64,000 nt of DNA, from the NCBI GenBank assembly GCA_963695445.1, contig CAVOGV010000009.1:21687-85686 (forward strand), given 5' to 3'. Origin of the DNA: Thiohalocapsa sp963695445. GTDB taxonomy: Bacteria > Pseudomonadota > Gammaproteobacteria > Chromatiales > Chromatiaceae. Position numbers and translations under genes: made by a program. Shown here piece after piece: positions 9,427 to 18,439 of the stretch. The notes beneath the pieces are model-generated. The model was not told where the DNA came from and made no database searches. It saw only the letters and a list, made by a program, of their open reading frames with translations. The stretch's first letter is position 1. Each line of letters opens with the position of its first letter.

Positions 9427-10526
9427 GTGCGAGCCTCCGATCGTGTTGCCGCTGCCCTAGCCGCTCCAGTTGCCTGTCCTGTTGCCCGTCCCGTGGTTGG
9501 AGCCGTTGTCTCTCTCGGTGGACGCGGCCGCCCCTTGAAACGCGGCAACAGCAACGCGGCGAGCAACAGCAGGGGCAGGTAGAAGCGCTCGTTCCAGACG
9601 CGGGTGCGCTCGTCGCCGGCCTTGGCTGGCGAACGGCTGATCGCGGCAGCATCCAGTATTGCCTGGGTATCGTCGTCCCGATAGTCGGCCAGTTGGTAGA
9701 CGCCGCCGCCGGCGTCGGCCAGCGCTCGGAGCTGGTCTTGGTTCAGGCGTGAGCGCACCGGTTGGCCGGTGGGGTCGATCAGCGGCCGACCGCGCTGGCC
9801 GGGCACATCGCCGCCGGCGTCGCTGCCGATGCCGAGCACATGCAACCGGATGCCGCGCTCCGACAGTTCGCGCACGCGAGCGGTCAGGTCCGGCTCATCG
9901 AGGTCGCCGTCGCTGATCAGCAGCAGCGAGCGTGCACTGTCCTCGGGCAGCGCGTCGAGCAGGATTTCAGCGCGGTCCAGGGCCTGGTGCAGGCGGCTGC
10001 CCTGGAGGCGGGCGAGGCCCGTGGACAGTGCCGGCAACGCCAGCAGGATCGTGCGACTGTCTTCGGTGACCGGTGAGATCACGTGGGGCACGGACGCAAA
10101 GGCGATCAGACCGAGCCGAAGGCGCCGGTTCTGCATGATCAGGTCCTGAATCTCCTGGCGCGCCCGGCCGATGCGGCTGGGTGCCACGTCGGCGGTCTCC
10201 ATCGAGCGAGAGATATCCAGCAAGATCAGCAGATTGTCTCCAGGCTGAAAGAGTCGAACGTCCTCGTAACTCCAACGTGGCCCGGCCATGGCCGTGAGCA
10301 GCAGCAGCCACAGACCGGCCCAGGCGAAATAGCGCCCCCAGCGCTCGGAGGTCTTCAGCGAGCGACTGCCGCTGAGATAGGGCAACAGGTGCGGATCGGC
10401 ATAGCGGTGCACGGGCCCCTTGGCCGCGCGGGCAGCGGTGCGCCACAGCCACCAGGCCACCGGCAGCAGCGCCAGCAGACCCCAGAACCAGGCGGGTTGG
10501 GCGAAATGGAAGCCGGTGTCAGGCAT
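9423..10526 (-). CDS. batB: BatB-type VWA-domain membrane protein
   Basis: Starts at ATG 10526 (MPDTGFHFAQPAWFWGLLAL). N-terminal membrane segments GLLALLPVAWWLW and FAWAGLWLLLLTAMAG precede a von Willebrand A domain with the MIDAS metal motif DISRSM and the later LLLISDGDLDEPDL; a third span (YLPLLLLAALLLP) follows. This matches BatB. In the sequence as given it is read through from BatA as one 724-residue frame, but an internal start fits normal BatB exactly. The stop overlaps the batC start (9423-9426). By family it is an inner-membrane VWA protein of the Bat complex; the biochemical role of the complex is not established. Confidence 0.87.
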   Translation of the reverse strand: MPDTGFHFAQPAWFWGLLALLPVAWWLWRTAARAAKGPVHRYADPHLLPYLSGSRSLKTSERWGRYFAWAGLWLLLLTAMAGPRWSYEDVRLFQPGDNLLILLDISRSMETADVAPSRIGRARQEIQDLIMQNRRLRLGLIAFASVPHVISPVTEDSRTILLALPALSTGLARLQGSRLHQALDRAEILLDALPEDSARSLLLISDGDLDEPDLTARVRELSERGIRLHVLGIGSDAGGDVPGQRGRPLIDPTGQPVRSRLNQDQLRALADAGGGVYQLADYRDDDTQAILDAAAISRSPAKAGDERTRVWNERFYLPLLLLAALLLPRFKGRPRPPRETTAPTTGRATGQATGAARAAATRSEART

Positions 10527-10531
10527 TGGTT

Positions 10532-11597
10532 TCAGGCATTGGCGGTGTCCGCGTGAAAAACGTCGCCGGCCTTCTGGGAACAGGCCCAGGCCGAGCAGGG
10601 CGAGCATTGCCAGCCCGAGGGGCCAGCGATACAGGGGTTCCGGCAAGAACGCGGTGCGGGTCTCGGTCTCGGTCTTTTCCAGCTCGCCGATTCGCAGCGA
10701 GATCTCCTCCAGCGCGCTGGTGTCGGTGGCGCGGAAATAGGCGCCGCCGGTGATGTCGGCGATGCGCTGCAGGGTGTCCTCGTCCATGGTCAGGTCGTCC
10801 CAGTATTCGATCTTGCCCTCGTGCCGGATCGGGATGCGCTCCTGTTTGCTGCCGACGCCGATGACGTAGATGCGCACGTCGGCGAGGCGTGCCAGCGCGG
10901 CGGCCTCCAATGGCTGAAAGTTGCCGGCGGTGTTGTCGCCGTCGGCGATCAGTATCATGACGCGGGAGCCCTTGGGCCGATCGCGCAGCCGCTTGACGCC
11001 GAGGGCGATGGCATCCCCCAGGGCCGTGCTGCCGCCGGCGATCCCAGGTTCGATATCCTCCAACAATTGGTGCACCGCGTTGCGGTCGATGGTGAGCGGG
11101 GACAGCACGTACGCACCGCTGCCGAATAGCGTCAGCCCGATGCGGTCGCCGGCGCGTTGGTCGATGAAGCGACCCATAACGCCCTTGACCACCTGCATTC
11201 GGTTTACCTGTCGACCCTCGACCGTGAAGTCGAGGGCGTCCATGGAGTGCGACGCATCGACCGCTAGCATCAGGTCGTAGCCGGGGCTGGAGACCTCGGT
11301 GTGGGGCACCAGCCATTGCGGTCGCATCAGCGCCAGGATCAGCCCCAGCCAAAGCAGCAACAGCAGCAGTTTATAGAGCCAGCCGGCCAGTTGGCGGCGG
11401 GGGCTGCGGGCCTGATAGGCGGCACGCAGTTCCTCGAGGTGCGGGTGCATCAGCGTCACACGCTGGCCTTCGAGCGGTTCTTCCCGCGCCCGCTCGGGCT
11501 GTTCTCGCCAGAGCAACGGCAGGATCAGTGGTAACGGCAGTAGCAGGCCGAACCAGGGCCAATAGAATTCGAATAGCGGGAAGCCGAGCCATGCCAT
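10532..11597 (-). CDS. batA: BatA-type VWA-domain membrane protein
   Basis: N-terminal spans (FEFYWPWFGLLLPLPLILPL and LLLLLLWLGLILALM), then a VWA domain with MIDAS DASHSM, VILIADGDNTAGN-like Walker-like strand (VMILIADGDNTAGN) and a final span LYRWPLGLAMLALLGLGLF. As written, the frame runs on into BatB because of a run of five T on the coding strand (five A at 10556-10560). With four T the reading becomes RRFHADTANA followed by TGA at 10532-10534, five bases before the batB start. That is the usual BatA end and spacing. I therefore annotate two genes and regard the fusion as a one-base artefact. Start ATG 11597 (MAWLGFPLFEF); 15 bases separate it from the DUF4381 gene upstream. Confidence 0.87.
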
Positions 11598-11612
11598 GAT
11601 CGCGTGCTCCTG

Positions 11613-12245
11613 TCAGCGGCTTGCCGTGTCGCCAAGGCTGGTCGGTGCGGCGCGACCAGGCCATCTCAAACCTGAAAACGGTCCCGTAAGCCATCCCAGG
11701 GCGCGCCGAGATCGGGAGCCGGAATCGAGCCAGACCGGCTTCGGCTGACCGGCGATCACCCAGTCCATGGCGGCGTCGATGAGGCGCAGCAGCGTGTTCA
11801 GTTCAGCCTCGGTGCGCGCCGGTGGTGCGTAGGGCGCTGCCAGCAACAGCCGTCCCTGGTCGCGCCAGTCGAAGCCCTTCGGGTCATGCTCGGCGAGCCA
11901 GCCGAGCCAGTCGGCGCCATGCAGTCCGGCGCAGGCGCCGCGGCCATGGCGGGCCATGGCGATCCGCCGGAGCAGTTCGGACAATTCGGTAGCCGTGTCC
12001 TTGGCCGATGCGTCGGTCGCGTCGCGCCGCAACTGGCGCAGCTCGCGCCCGGCGTCCCAGCGCCAACTGCCCAGTGTGATCAGCGGGATCGGCACCCGCA
12101 GCCGCCATACCAGATCGAACCGCCAGAGCACCAACGCCAACAGTGCGAGCGCTGCGAGCAACAGCCACCAACCCGGTGCCAGCGGCCACCAGGGGTTGCC
12201 GAGGACGGCGTCGATATCGCGGAGTTGGTTGGCTTCGGGGAACAT
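11613..12245 (-). CDS. DUF4381 domain protein of Bat operon
   Basis: A 210-residue protein with one N-terminal membrane segment (WWLLLAALALLALVLWRF) and a helical cytoplasmic region containing ELRQLRRDATDASAKDTATE and LLRRIAMARHGRG. The arrangement matches the DUF4381 proteins that sit between the DUF58 and batA genes in Bat operons. Function is unknown; the family is thought to belong to the membrane-bound Bat assembly. The long C-terminal extension (SGSRSRRALGWLTGPFSGL) lacks clear features. A 97-base gap with an unusual AT-rich repeat separates it from the DUF58 gene, an exception in this otherwise compact operon. Confidence 0.82.
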   Translation of the reverse strand: MFPEANQLRDIDAVLGNPWWPLAPGWWLLLAALALLALVLWRFDLVWRLRVPIPLITLGSWRWDAGRELRQLRRDATDASAKDTATELSELLRRIAMARHGRGACAGLHGADWLGWLAEHDPKGFDWRDQGRLLLAAPYAPPARTEAELNTLLRLIDAAMDWVIAGQPKPVWLDSGSRSRRALGWLTGPFSGLRWPGRAAPTSLGDTASR

Positions 12246-12257
12246 TGATGAAGTGAC

Positions 12258-12291
12258 AATTAGGAATCAGGAATTAGGAATTTGGAATTCA
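12258..12291. repeat. Short AT-rich GGAAT repeats inside the Bat operon
   Basis: The gap between the DUF58 and DUF4381 genes holds four near-copies of a TTAGGAAT/TTTGGAAT unit (AATTAGGAATCAGGAATTAG and onward). Its AT content contrasts with the surrounding GC-rich genes. Similar tracts occur as strain-specific intergenic repeats. No promoter or terminator is evident. Confidence 0.6.
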
Positions 12292-12342
12292 GAGGGTCGA
12301 AAAGTGGGCTTGGATCCGGGGTGGGACCTGGCCTTTGTCTGG

Positions 12343-13261
12343 CTAGACCGCTCGGCGGCGGGCGCGTTGTTCTAGGCTGTGGATCAGGCTGAGGTGGATC
12401 TCGCGGTCGGTGCGGATCGGCATCAGGATGATGTTGAGCCGGTTTGCGACTGCGGTCATCACCTCGCGGCGGCGTTCCCAGGCGGCGCGGTAGGCGCGTT
12501 GGGCGCCGACGTCATCGGTGTCGATTTCGATCAGCGTGCCGTCGCTGCCGGTGAACGTGGTCGCCCCCATGGAGGGGATCTCCCAGTCCGCCGGGTCGTC
12601 GACCGGCAGCAGCACCACGGCATTTCGTTGCACCAGGTTGCCGAGTACGCGCTCCAGGTCGCGGATGTCGCGGTTCAGGTCGGCGATGATGAAGACCAGA
12701 GAGCCGGTGGGTAGCCCACGGGTGGCGCGTTGCAGTGCGCCGGCGAGGCAGTCCACCGAACCGAGTCTTCTCGGACGCCGGCTGCGTCAGCGTGCGCAGC
12801 AGTTGCCACAGGGCGCGGCGACCGCGGGCCGGGCGAAAGTGCTGCAACCCGGCCTCCGGGTCGCCGAAGGCCATGCCGCCGACGCGGTCTTGCAATCGGC
12901 TGGCGGCCCAGCCGATCAGCGCTGCGGCGCGGGCTGCCTGCACGGTCTTGAAGGTGCCGCGGGTGCCGAACACCATATGCGGGCCGCGGTCGACGCAGAG
13001 CACGACGCTGCGTTCGCGCTCCTCGCGAAACACCTTCAGATGCGGCTCATTGGTGCGGGCGGTGACCTTCCAGTCCATGTAGCGGATGTCGTCGCCTTCG
13101 CGGTACTCGCGCACCTCCTCGAAGTTGACGCCGGCGCCGCGAAATACCGACGCATACAGCCCGGCGAAGGTCGAGTTGACCAGGTGGTGCGACGGCATGC
13201 CCAGGGTGTGGGCCTGGTGCCGGAGCTCCAGCAGATCGTCGAGACGGGGGTAGAGACTCAT
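12343..13261 (-). CDS. DUF58 protein of Bat operon (one frame break)
   Basis: DUF58 proteins accompany MoxR ATPases and carry a degenerate VWA-like fold. Residues 1-165 read MSLYPRLDDLLELRHQAHTL, FRGAGVNFEEVREYREGDDI and DIRYMDWKVTARTNEPHLKV, the last being the family signature. At about 12755 one extra G (in TTCGGTGGAC) shifts the frame. The continuation is VDCLAGALQRATRGLPTGSL, LVFIIADLNRDIRDLERVLG and a C-terminus at 12343. Total length of about 305 residues is normal for the family. The start at 13261 lies 13 bases after the moxR stop. Confidence 0.86.
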
Positions 13262-13274
13262 TGCGAGCCTCCCG

Positions 13275-14231
13275 TCACGGGATCGCGACCAGGTTCAGCA
13301 AACGGTTGACGAATTCATCAGTGGTGATGCCCTCGGCCTCGGCCTCGAAGGTCAGCAGCAGCCGATGACGGAGGATCTCCGGCGCGACCAGTTGGATGTG
13401 ATGGGGTGCGACGAAGTCGTCACCGTCGAGCCAGGCGCGGGCACGGGCGCAGCGGGCCAGCGCGATGCTGGCGCGGGGAGAGGCGCCGAAGCGGCACCAG
13501 CGGGCCAGGTCGTCGTCGTAGAGCTTTGGATTACGGGTCGCCTGCACTAGGTCGACGATATAGCTGTGGAGTTTCGGGTCGAGATACAGGGCGGCGACAT
13601 CGCGGCGCATCGCGAACAGCTCGGCCTGGGTCAGAGGCTTGGCCGGCGGCGCATAGCTGTGTTGCTGCTGCTGGCTATCCAACTCCAGGATCTTCAGCTC
13701 CTCGTCGCGGGTGGGGTAGGTAACCACCGCCTGCATCAGGAAGCGGTCGAGCTGAGCCTCGGGGAGGTGGTAGGTACCTTCCTGCTCCACCGGGTTCTGC
13801 GTTGCCAGCACCATGAAGAGCTTGGGCAGCGGATAGGTGCGCTGACCGACCGTGATCTGGTGCTCACCCATTGCCTCCAGCAAGGCCGACTGGACCTTGG
13901 CCGGAGCGCGGTTGACCTCGTCCGCCAACAGCACGTTATGGAACAACGGCCCTTGGCGGAACTCGAACTCGCCCTTCTCGTGGCGGTAGATGTCGGTGCC
14001 GATCAGGTCCGACGGCAGCAGGTCAGGCGTGAATTGGATGCGGTGGAAGTCGCCCTCGACCGCTTCGGCCAGCGCCTTCACGGCGGTGGTCTTGGCCAGG
14101 CCGGGCATGCCCTCCACCAACAGGTGGCCGTCACTGAGCAGGCACACCAGCATGCTGTCAATGAACCGTTGCTGGCCGATGATGCGAGACGCGATGTGCT
14201 CGCGAACCGATGATAGATCTGCGGGAGTCAT
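13275..14231 (-). CDS. MoxR-family AAA+ ATPase
   Basis: A 318-residue AAA+ chaperone-like ATPase, first gene of the Bat operon. Walker A is in EGMPGLAKTTAVKALAEA, Walker B in VLLADEVNRAPAKVQ, sensor 1 in MVLATQNPVEQEGTYHLPEA, followed by the arginine-finger region DRFLMQAVV and a C-terminal lid. MoxR proteins act with VWA partners (here BatA and BatB, DUF58) in metal insertion or protein maturation; the exact substrate here is unknown. Start: ATG 14231 (MTPADLSSVREHIASRI); the 39 residues before it in the open frame are Arg/Thr-rich and unlike the family. No strong Shine-Dalgarno is visible. Confidence 0.92.
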   Translation of the reverse strand: MTPADLSSVREHIASRIIGQQRFIDSMLVCLLSDGHLLVEGMPGLAKTTAVKALAEAVEGDFHRIQFTPDLLPSDLIGTDIYRHEKGEFEFRQGPLFHNVLLADEVNRAPAKVQSALLEAMGEHQITVGQRTYPLPKLFMVLATQNPVEQEGTYHLPEAQLDRFLMQAVVTYPTRDEELKILELDSQQQQHSYAPPAKPLTQAELFAMRRDVAALYLDPKLHSYIVDLVQATRNPKLYDDDLARWCRFGASPRASIALARCARARAWLDGDDFVAPHHIQLVAPEILRHRLLLTFEAEAEGITTDEFVNRLLNLVAIP

Positions 14232-14705
14232 ATTCGGATACTGCGCTGCGTCCCTGGTTGTTGGTGTGTGCCGTCGTCTCCTCGATGCCTGCCTTCCCGG
14301 CGGCTCGTTATGCCACACAATCCTGAGGCTTAAACAGGGTCCGCGCAAGTCCCGCTAGCGCTTATGGGGATATAACCTAAGAGCTTCCGAAATATCCGAA
14401 TATGCTGATGTTTCCTATTTTGGATAAGGTGTGTCGGGCCGAGAGTCTGTCATGTCAATCGGGCAAAGCTTTCGACGTCTGCTGGCTTTGGCAGAAATTT
14501 CGAGATCGTTGTTATCGTACAGGTATAACATTTCGCCGCGGCTAGATCGCCGCCGAAATCGAGTCCGATCCTGGCCCATATATGCACCGATACGTCATGA
14601 TCGAGACCCAATGATTTCCTGCAGGCTGAATGGGCAACCCTAATGACGAGCACCCGAGAAAAACAGCCGGTCTGCCTCAGCGTGCTGACTGATCGCCTCG
14701 GACGG
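14232..14705. other. Intergenic region upstream of the Bat operon
   Basis: Contains an AT-rich stretch (about 14358-14440, with GGGATATAACCTAAGAG and CCGAATATGCTGATG) that is the likely place for the Bat operon promoter, read leftward. No convincing -35/-10 pair could be fixed. The rest has no ORF with recognisable similarity on either strand. Confidence 0.4.
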
Positions 14706-14948
14706 TCATCGCGTCAATCTCTCGCGCGTATGGCTGGCCTGCAGGTTCAGCCAAGACTGGGCATCGCTGCCAAAAGAGCGCGACAGCCGAAAGGCCGTAT
14801 CTGGCGTGACGGAGCGACGCGCCTTGACGATCTCATGCATCCGCGGCGCCGGCACCCGTGGGGACTGATCCGGTGCCTTGACGCTCAACAGCAATGGCGC
14901 CAGTCAATGCTCGCGCAGGATCTCACCCGATCCAGCGCCGTCCCGGCT
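14706..14948 (-). pseudogene. Decayed HigA-family antitoxin
   Basis: Reading the minus strand from about 14948: GSGEILREH, a TGA stop (14904-14906), LAPLLLSVKAPDQSPRVPAP, RMHEIVKARRSVTPDTAFRL and SRSFGSDAQSWLNLQASH. This is the HigA plan (GEILREEFLxPLGLS, helix-turn-helix, ITPDTALRLxRxFG, FWLNLQ). The internal stop, the missing start and the loss of any toxin partner mark it as a remnant of a second higBA module. It runs antisense to a short plus-strand ORF that I consider a shadow. Confidence 0.68.
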
Positions 14949-15041
14949 AGACTCCAGCGCCAAGACAGGTGCAGATGAGAGGCGCGCGCGCTCGCCAACA
15001 CGCGCCTCGCACCGCGCTTCGATACGAGGTTTTAACGAGCC

Positions 15042-16190
15042 ATGTTCGGGATTGGCAGCAACAGCATCGGCATTCTTCCGGCCGGCGCGCTCGGCGTCGC
15101 CTTCTATCATCATCTGACCGCGAACGGCCAAGACGGCAGCGACGTCGTGTTCCTCGACCGACCGGGCGGGGATCGGCGCGAACACCCGCTTGGCGCCGGC
15201 ACCCTGCACATCGATTAGATCGGCACGCGCCATGAGGTGCCGAGTTCGGGGCTGTTTGCCGGCGGGATGATCGAGTGCTATGCCCAAGGCCGGCTGCCGG
15301 AACTGATCCTGGTCGCGGTCAACCCGGACCAGATCGACGCGTTGCTGGGCGGTCTTGTGCAGTTGATGGAATGGCTGCGCGATCAGGGAGCGCTCGCGAC
15401 GGACAACCTCGTGTTCCCGTATTTCCTGTTCGTCGGCAACGGCATCTATTTCAACCACGCCCGCTATCGCTACGTCGAAATGCTCGAGCGAGCGGTCATG
15501 GAGGGCCTGCTGCCCGATCTCTGGCCAAAGGTCATGCCGCAACTCGTCTGTCGTCTGCTGCGTGGGCCGACCATGCAGTCCGGGCGGCGCACCGGCAGCG
15601 GTCCCGATGCCGTCTACCAGCCAGGACACCAAGGCTTGACGGTGATTTGCGGTGGCGACGCAGACGCCCGCCAACGGGTGTGCGACCTGTTGACCCAGCG
15701 CGGTGCACCGGTGCAGGTCGCCGAGCAGTCCCCGGTCAGCATCGAGTTGCGCAAGGCGTTGGTGAACCTGATTTGTAACCTGTTGGGGGTCATCTATTCC
15801 GTCGAGCCCGACGGGAGTTTCAAGCCGCGCTCCATCGGCGAGATCATAAAACCGGCGCATCATGCCGAGTTTTTTGAGCTTGGCGAGCACCTGTACGCCA
15901 TCGCGCGCGCCATCCATGCCGTTCCCAAGGATGCGCGTTTCGAGGTGGCCTGGCCGACGTTACTGACCCAGTTTGAGGCTGTTGCAGATCACAACGCGTC
16001 CTCTGTGCAAGCCGTTGCGCAAGCCGTTGCCAGTGGGCACCCACCCACCGCGATCACACCCAACGAAGCCTGGCTGCTCGAACCGCTCAAGCAACTTGCC
16101 GCCGACATGCAGCTCACCGCCGCACAGCGGTGTTTCGAGGCGCTGGAAGACCGCTACCGGGACGCCATCGGCCGATTGGTGGCGCGCTGA
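15042..16190 (+). CDS. Ketopantoate-reductase-like (ApbA/PanE-type) protein, internal TAG
   Basis: From ATG 15042 the frame reads MFGIGSNSIGILPAGALGVA, a Rossmann-type nucleotide-binding start (GxLPAGALGVAFYHHL) as in ApbA/PanE-like dehydrogenases. It continues to GAGTLHID, meets TAG at 15216-15218, then resumes in the same frame (IGTRHEVPSSGLFAGGMIEC) to 16190. The long C-terminal part includes LVAVNPDQIDALLGGLVQLM, FPYFLFVGNGIYFNHARYRY and VSIELRKALVNLICNLLGVI, the Lys-Asn segment typical of the family. Without the stop the protein has 382 residues. One base substitution would explain it; the gene is either freshly inactivated or misread. The true substrate is not deducible. Confidence 0.62.
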
Positions 16191-16320
16191 TCACAGTTAA
16201 ATGCCTCCGTGACCCGCCCGGTGGATCGCGGACGCGTATCCTTTCGGCGTGACAGGCTTTGTCGACGAGCGATCTCGCCGCGCCCCCCACCGATCCCGCC
16301 TTCCCATCAGGAGCCGCCGC

Positions 16321-17047
16321 ATGAGCCCAGAGCGCACCAATAGCCTCGATCCCGGCCGAGGTCGCATCCTCGCGCGATTCACATGGATCGCGGCCGCGCT
16401 GCTGGTGCTTGGCGCACTGACCTTTTTCGGCATTGCAGACGAGGTTATGGAGGGAGACACCCTTCAGCTCGACCAGCGCATCCTGCTGGCCCTTCGGGTG
16501 CCGGGCAACCCGGACGATCCCATCGGACCGCCCTGGGTCGAGGAGACCTTTCGGGACTTCACCGGACTCGGCGGCGTTGGCGTGCTCGGTCTCCTGACCG
16601 CCGCCACGCTCGGCTATCTGCTGCTCATGGGCCAGCGGCGGGCGGCGCTCTACCTGGCGCTCGCAATCCTCGGTGGCTTAGCCGTCAGTCTGGCGCTCAA
16701 GGCCGGGTTCCATCGGCCACGCCCGGACCTGGTCTCATACGGTTCCATGGTCTACACGTCCAGCTTCCCCAGCGGACACTCCATGCTCTCGGCCATCGTC
16801 TATCTCACGGGTGGGGCCATGCTGGCCATGCTCCATAGGCGCCGTTCGGTGCGCATCTACATCCTGGGCTGCGCGCTTCTGGCCACCCTGCTGGTGGGGA
16901 TCAGCCGCGTCTACCTGGGTGTCCACTGGCCCACGGACGTCCTCGCGGGCTGGGCCGGGGGTGGCGCCTGGGCGGCACTGTGCTGGCTGGTGGCCAGGCG
17001 CATCCAGATCAGGAACGGGCTCGATTGGGGACGCGTCCGCCGGCTAA
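16321..17047 (+). CDS. PAP2-family membrane phosphatase
   Basis: Integral membrane phosphatase of the PAP2 superfamily (lipid phosphate or undecaprenyl-pyrophosphate phosphatase-like). All three catalytic motifs are present: KAGFHRPRP (KxxxxxxRP), SFPSGHSM (PSGH) and SRVYLGVHWPTD (SRxxxxxHxxxD). Several hydrophobic spans surround them. Start ATG 16321 (MSPERTNSLDPGRG). As given, the frame stays open to 18003 and runs across an opposing gene. Reducing GGGG to GGG near 17030 gives the ending GLDWDASAG and TAA at 17045-17047, overlapping the stop of the opposing gene (CTAA). I therefore end the gene there. Confidence 0.85.
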
Positions 17048-17607
17048 GGCTTGGGCAAACGCGGCAACATGCGACCGGCGAGCTGCTTCGCAAACGCCAG
17101 CCTATCGCCCGCGAACCGACCGTTGGCCGTCAGGATGATCTGATACGGCCCTTCGAACACCATGAGCTGACCGACGTCCGCGGTCCAACCGGCACGCGCA
17201 CCAATGACCTCGACCGACACGGGGATCGCCGCTTCACCGAGTTCCTGACGCAGCTCGGCCACATGCGCGTCATACGCTTGCACCGGACCTTCGGCGACGC
17301 CATGAGCCTTGACCAAGATCCCGACACTGAGCATTGGCGCATCGGTCTCTGCATTGTCGTAGTTGCACATCGACACCCAGAACCGACCGCTGCCGAGTTC
17401 CTTACCCTGGGGCTCGCCAACCGCGGTGCCGTAGACCTCCTCGACGTCGGCCTTGGTCAGCAATGCGCAGGCATCGACGGGAGTGATCGCGATGACTTCG
17501 GGTGCGGCCTCGCTGTGGGCACTCGACAACGTGCCGACCACAAAGATCAGGACCATTGGCCAGATTCCGGCCCGCATGGGACGGGGGACACGATGGATCG
17601 GCAGCAT
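17044..17607 (-). CDS. Secreted protein of unknown function
   Basis: About 187 residues. An N-terminal export signal (MRAGIWPMVLIFVVGTLSSAHS) is followed by a mature domain beginning PVDACALLTKADVEEVYG and containing FWVSMCNYDN and GQLMVFEGPYQIILTANG. The motif ACxLLTxxDVxxxxG recalls small lipoprotein or periplasmic families that bind a ligand, but I cannot name one. Two conserved Cys may form a disulfide. Start at ATG 17607 (MLPIHRVPRP) or 17577 (MRAGIWP); both precede the same signal peptide. It converges on the PAP2 gene with overlapping stops. Confidence 0.68.
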   Translation of the reverse strand: MLPIHRVPRPMRAGIWPMVLIFVVGTLSSAHSEAAPEVIAITPVDACALLTKADVEEVYGTAVGEPQGKELGSGRFWVSMCNYDNAETDAPMLSVGILVKAHGVAEGPVQAYDAHVAELRQELGEAAIPVSVEVIGARAGWTADVGQLMVFEGPYQIILTANGRFAGDRLAFAKQLAGRMLPRLPKP

Positions 17608-17915
17608 GGGACAGACCCTTCGGTGGCTGAACGGCTCGGTCATATGACGGAGCATAACGCACGAGCGCAACAGCGACTCGCCGAAGGATCGCAGAGCGCT
17701 CTTCATCCGCGTCATCGGGCCAGAACTCTCTTTCGCCCCGGCGCAGCCGATCGGTGGGCGTGTCCCGCTGGACAAACCTCATCAAGCCGTCGAGAAGTTA
17801 ACCCCCAGCAGGAACAGGATCGCCAACGCCATTGCTCGCGCGAATCCACCGCCCAGACCACCGAGTCTGCCGAGCTTCTCGCCAACTGTCCGTTGACAAC
17901 ACCGGAGAGCCAACC
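17608..17915. other. Intergenic region, no supported gene
   Basis: A minus-strand frame ending near 17799 encodes a hydrophobic tail (ARAMALAILFLLGVNFSTA) preceded by EKLGRLGGLGGGF. It could be the end of a tiny membrane protein, but no start with a ribosome site is visible. Nothing else is supported. Confidence 0.3.
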
Positions 17916-18068
17916 ATGGAGACCGTCGTCATCACTGCCGCCGTCAGCGCCGCTGACATCTACAAGGGCTTTGCCGGCAATTCGGACCCGTTCCCAATGT
18001 TGAACCATCGTCGGAGCAACGGAGACAGTCGACGCCCCGTCCTTGGGGGTCTGGTGCGAGTTGGATAA
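17916..18068 (+). CDS. Possible small protein, 50 residues
   Basis: ATG 17916 lies seven bases after GGAGAG, a good ribosome site, and opens METVVITAAVSAADIYKGFA. The start looks translated, but no family is recognised and the C-terminal half (RRSNGDSRRPVLGG) looks unstructured. It may be the surviving 5' end of a longer gene. It ends just before the palindrome at the end of fmdB. Confidence 0.3.
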   Translation: METVVITAAVSAADIYKGFAGNSDPFPMLNHRRSNGDSRRPVLGGLVRVG

Positions 18069-18076
18069 TGGCCTAC

Positions 18077-18098
18077 TCAGTCACTGATCAGTGACTGA
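18077..18098. terminator. 22-bp perfect palindrome at the end of fmdB
   Basis: TCAGTCACTGA is followed directly by its exact complement-inverse TCAGTGACTGA, a perfect 22-bp palindrome that includes the fmdB stop codon. It lies between convergent coding regions. As RNA it would form an 11-bp stem with almost no loop; no U-tract follows. A bidirectional terminator or a protein-binding site are both possible. Confidence 0.45.
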
Positions 18099-18435
18099 TC
18101 ATCCAGGGTCGATCACGCGGAAACGTCTTGCCGCCATCGGCGGTCTTGACGGTCCTGGATTTACCTCCGCTCCCGCCGCAGCAACTGCATCCTGGGCCGT
18201 GCTTGTGAGACCGCGACTCGGCGCTGGAAACCGCTGGGGCGTTGGCACTGAGCTCGTTGATCGCGTGCGCGCGGCGTAGGCCGGAGTCCATGCCGAGGAT
18301 CGCCGGAACGGTCAGGATGACGCGGGTCGATGAGGTCCCGCACTCCGGACAGTCGCACGGATCAGAGCTGACGGACAGGGGTCGCAGCTGATCGAAAGGG
18401 CCGCACGACGGGCAGTCGTATTCGTACAGAGGCAT
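18088..18435 (-). CDS. fmdB: FmdB-type zinc-ribbon regulatory protein
   Basis: A 115-residue protein starting MPLYEYDCPSCGPFDQLRPL, with the second metal pair DCPECGTSSTRVI; the two CxxC pairs form the FmdB zinc ribbon (residues 8-36). A long linker and a second Cys/His cluster KHGPGCSCCGG near residue 85 follow. In methylotrophs FmdB is encoded with formamidase and is reported to influence expression of the amide-use genes. Here it is the last gene of the same kind of operon, four bases after fmdA. The C-terminal HGPGCSCC motif is longer than in minimal FmdB proteins. Confidence 0.88.
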   Translation of the reverse strand: MPLYEYDCPSCGPFDQLRPLSVSSDPCDCPECGTSSTRVILTVPAILGMDSGLRRAHAINELSANAPAVSSAESRSHKHGPGCSCCGGSGGKSRTVKTADGGKTFPRDRPWMISH

Positions 18436-18439
18436 GGCG

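Noticed and set aside
9423..11597. Genuine BatA-BatB fusion protein
   Set aside because: A single T in a homopolymer explains it and restores normal stop, spacing and start.
14904..15917. 337-codon minus-strand frame
   Set aside because: It is antisense to the PanE-like gene; only its last codons match the HigA remnant, which is annotated separately.
17048..18003. PAP2 gene extended to 584 residues
   Set aside because: The extension runs antisense to a secreted-protein gene and has no domain; one G too many in a GGGG run removes the natural stop at 17045.
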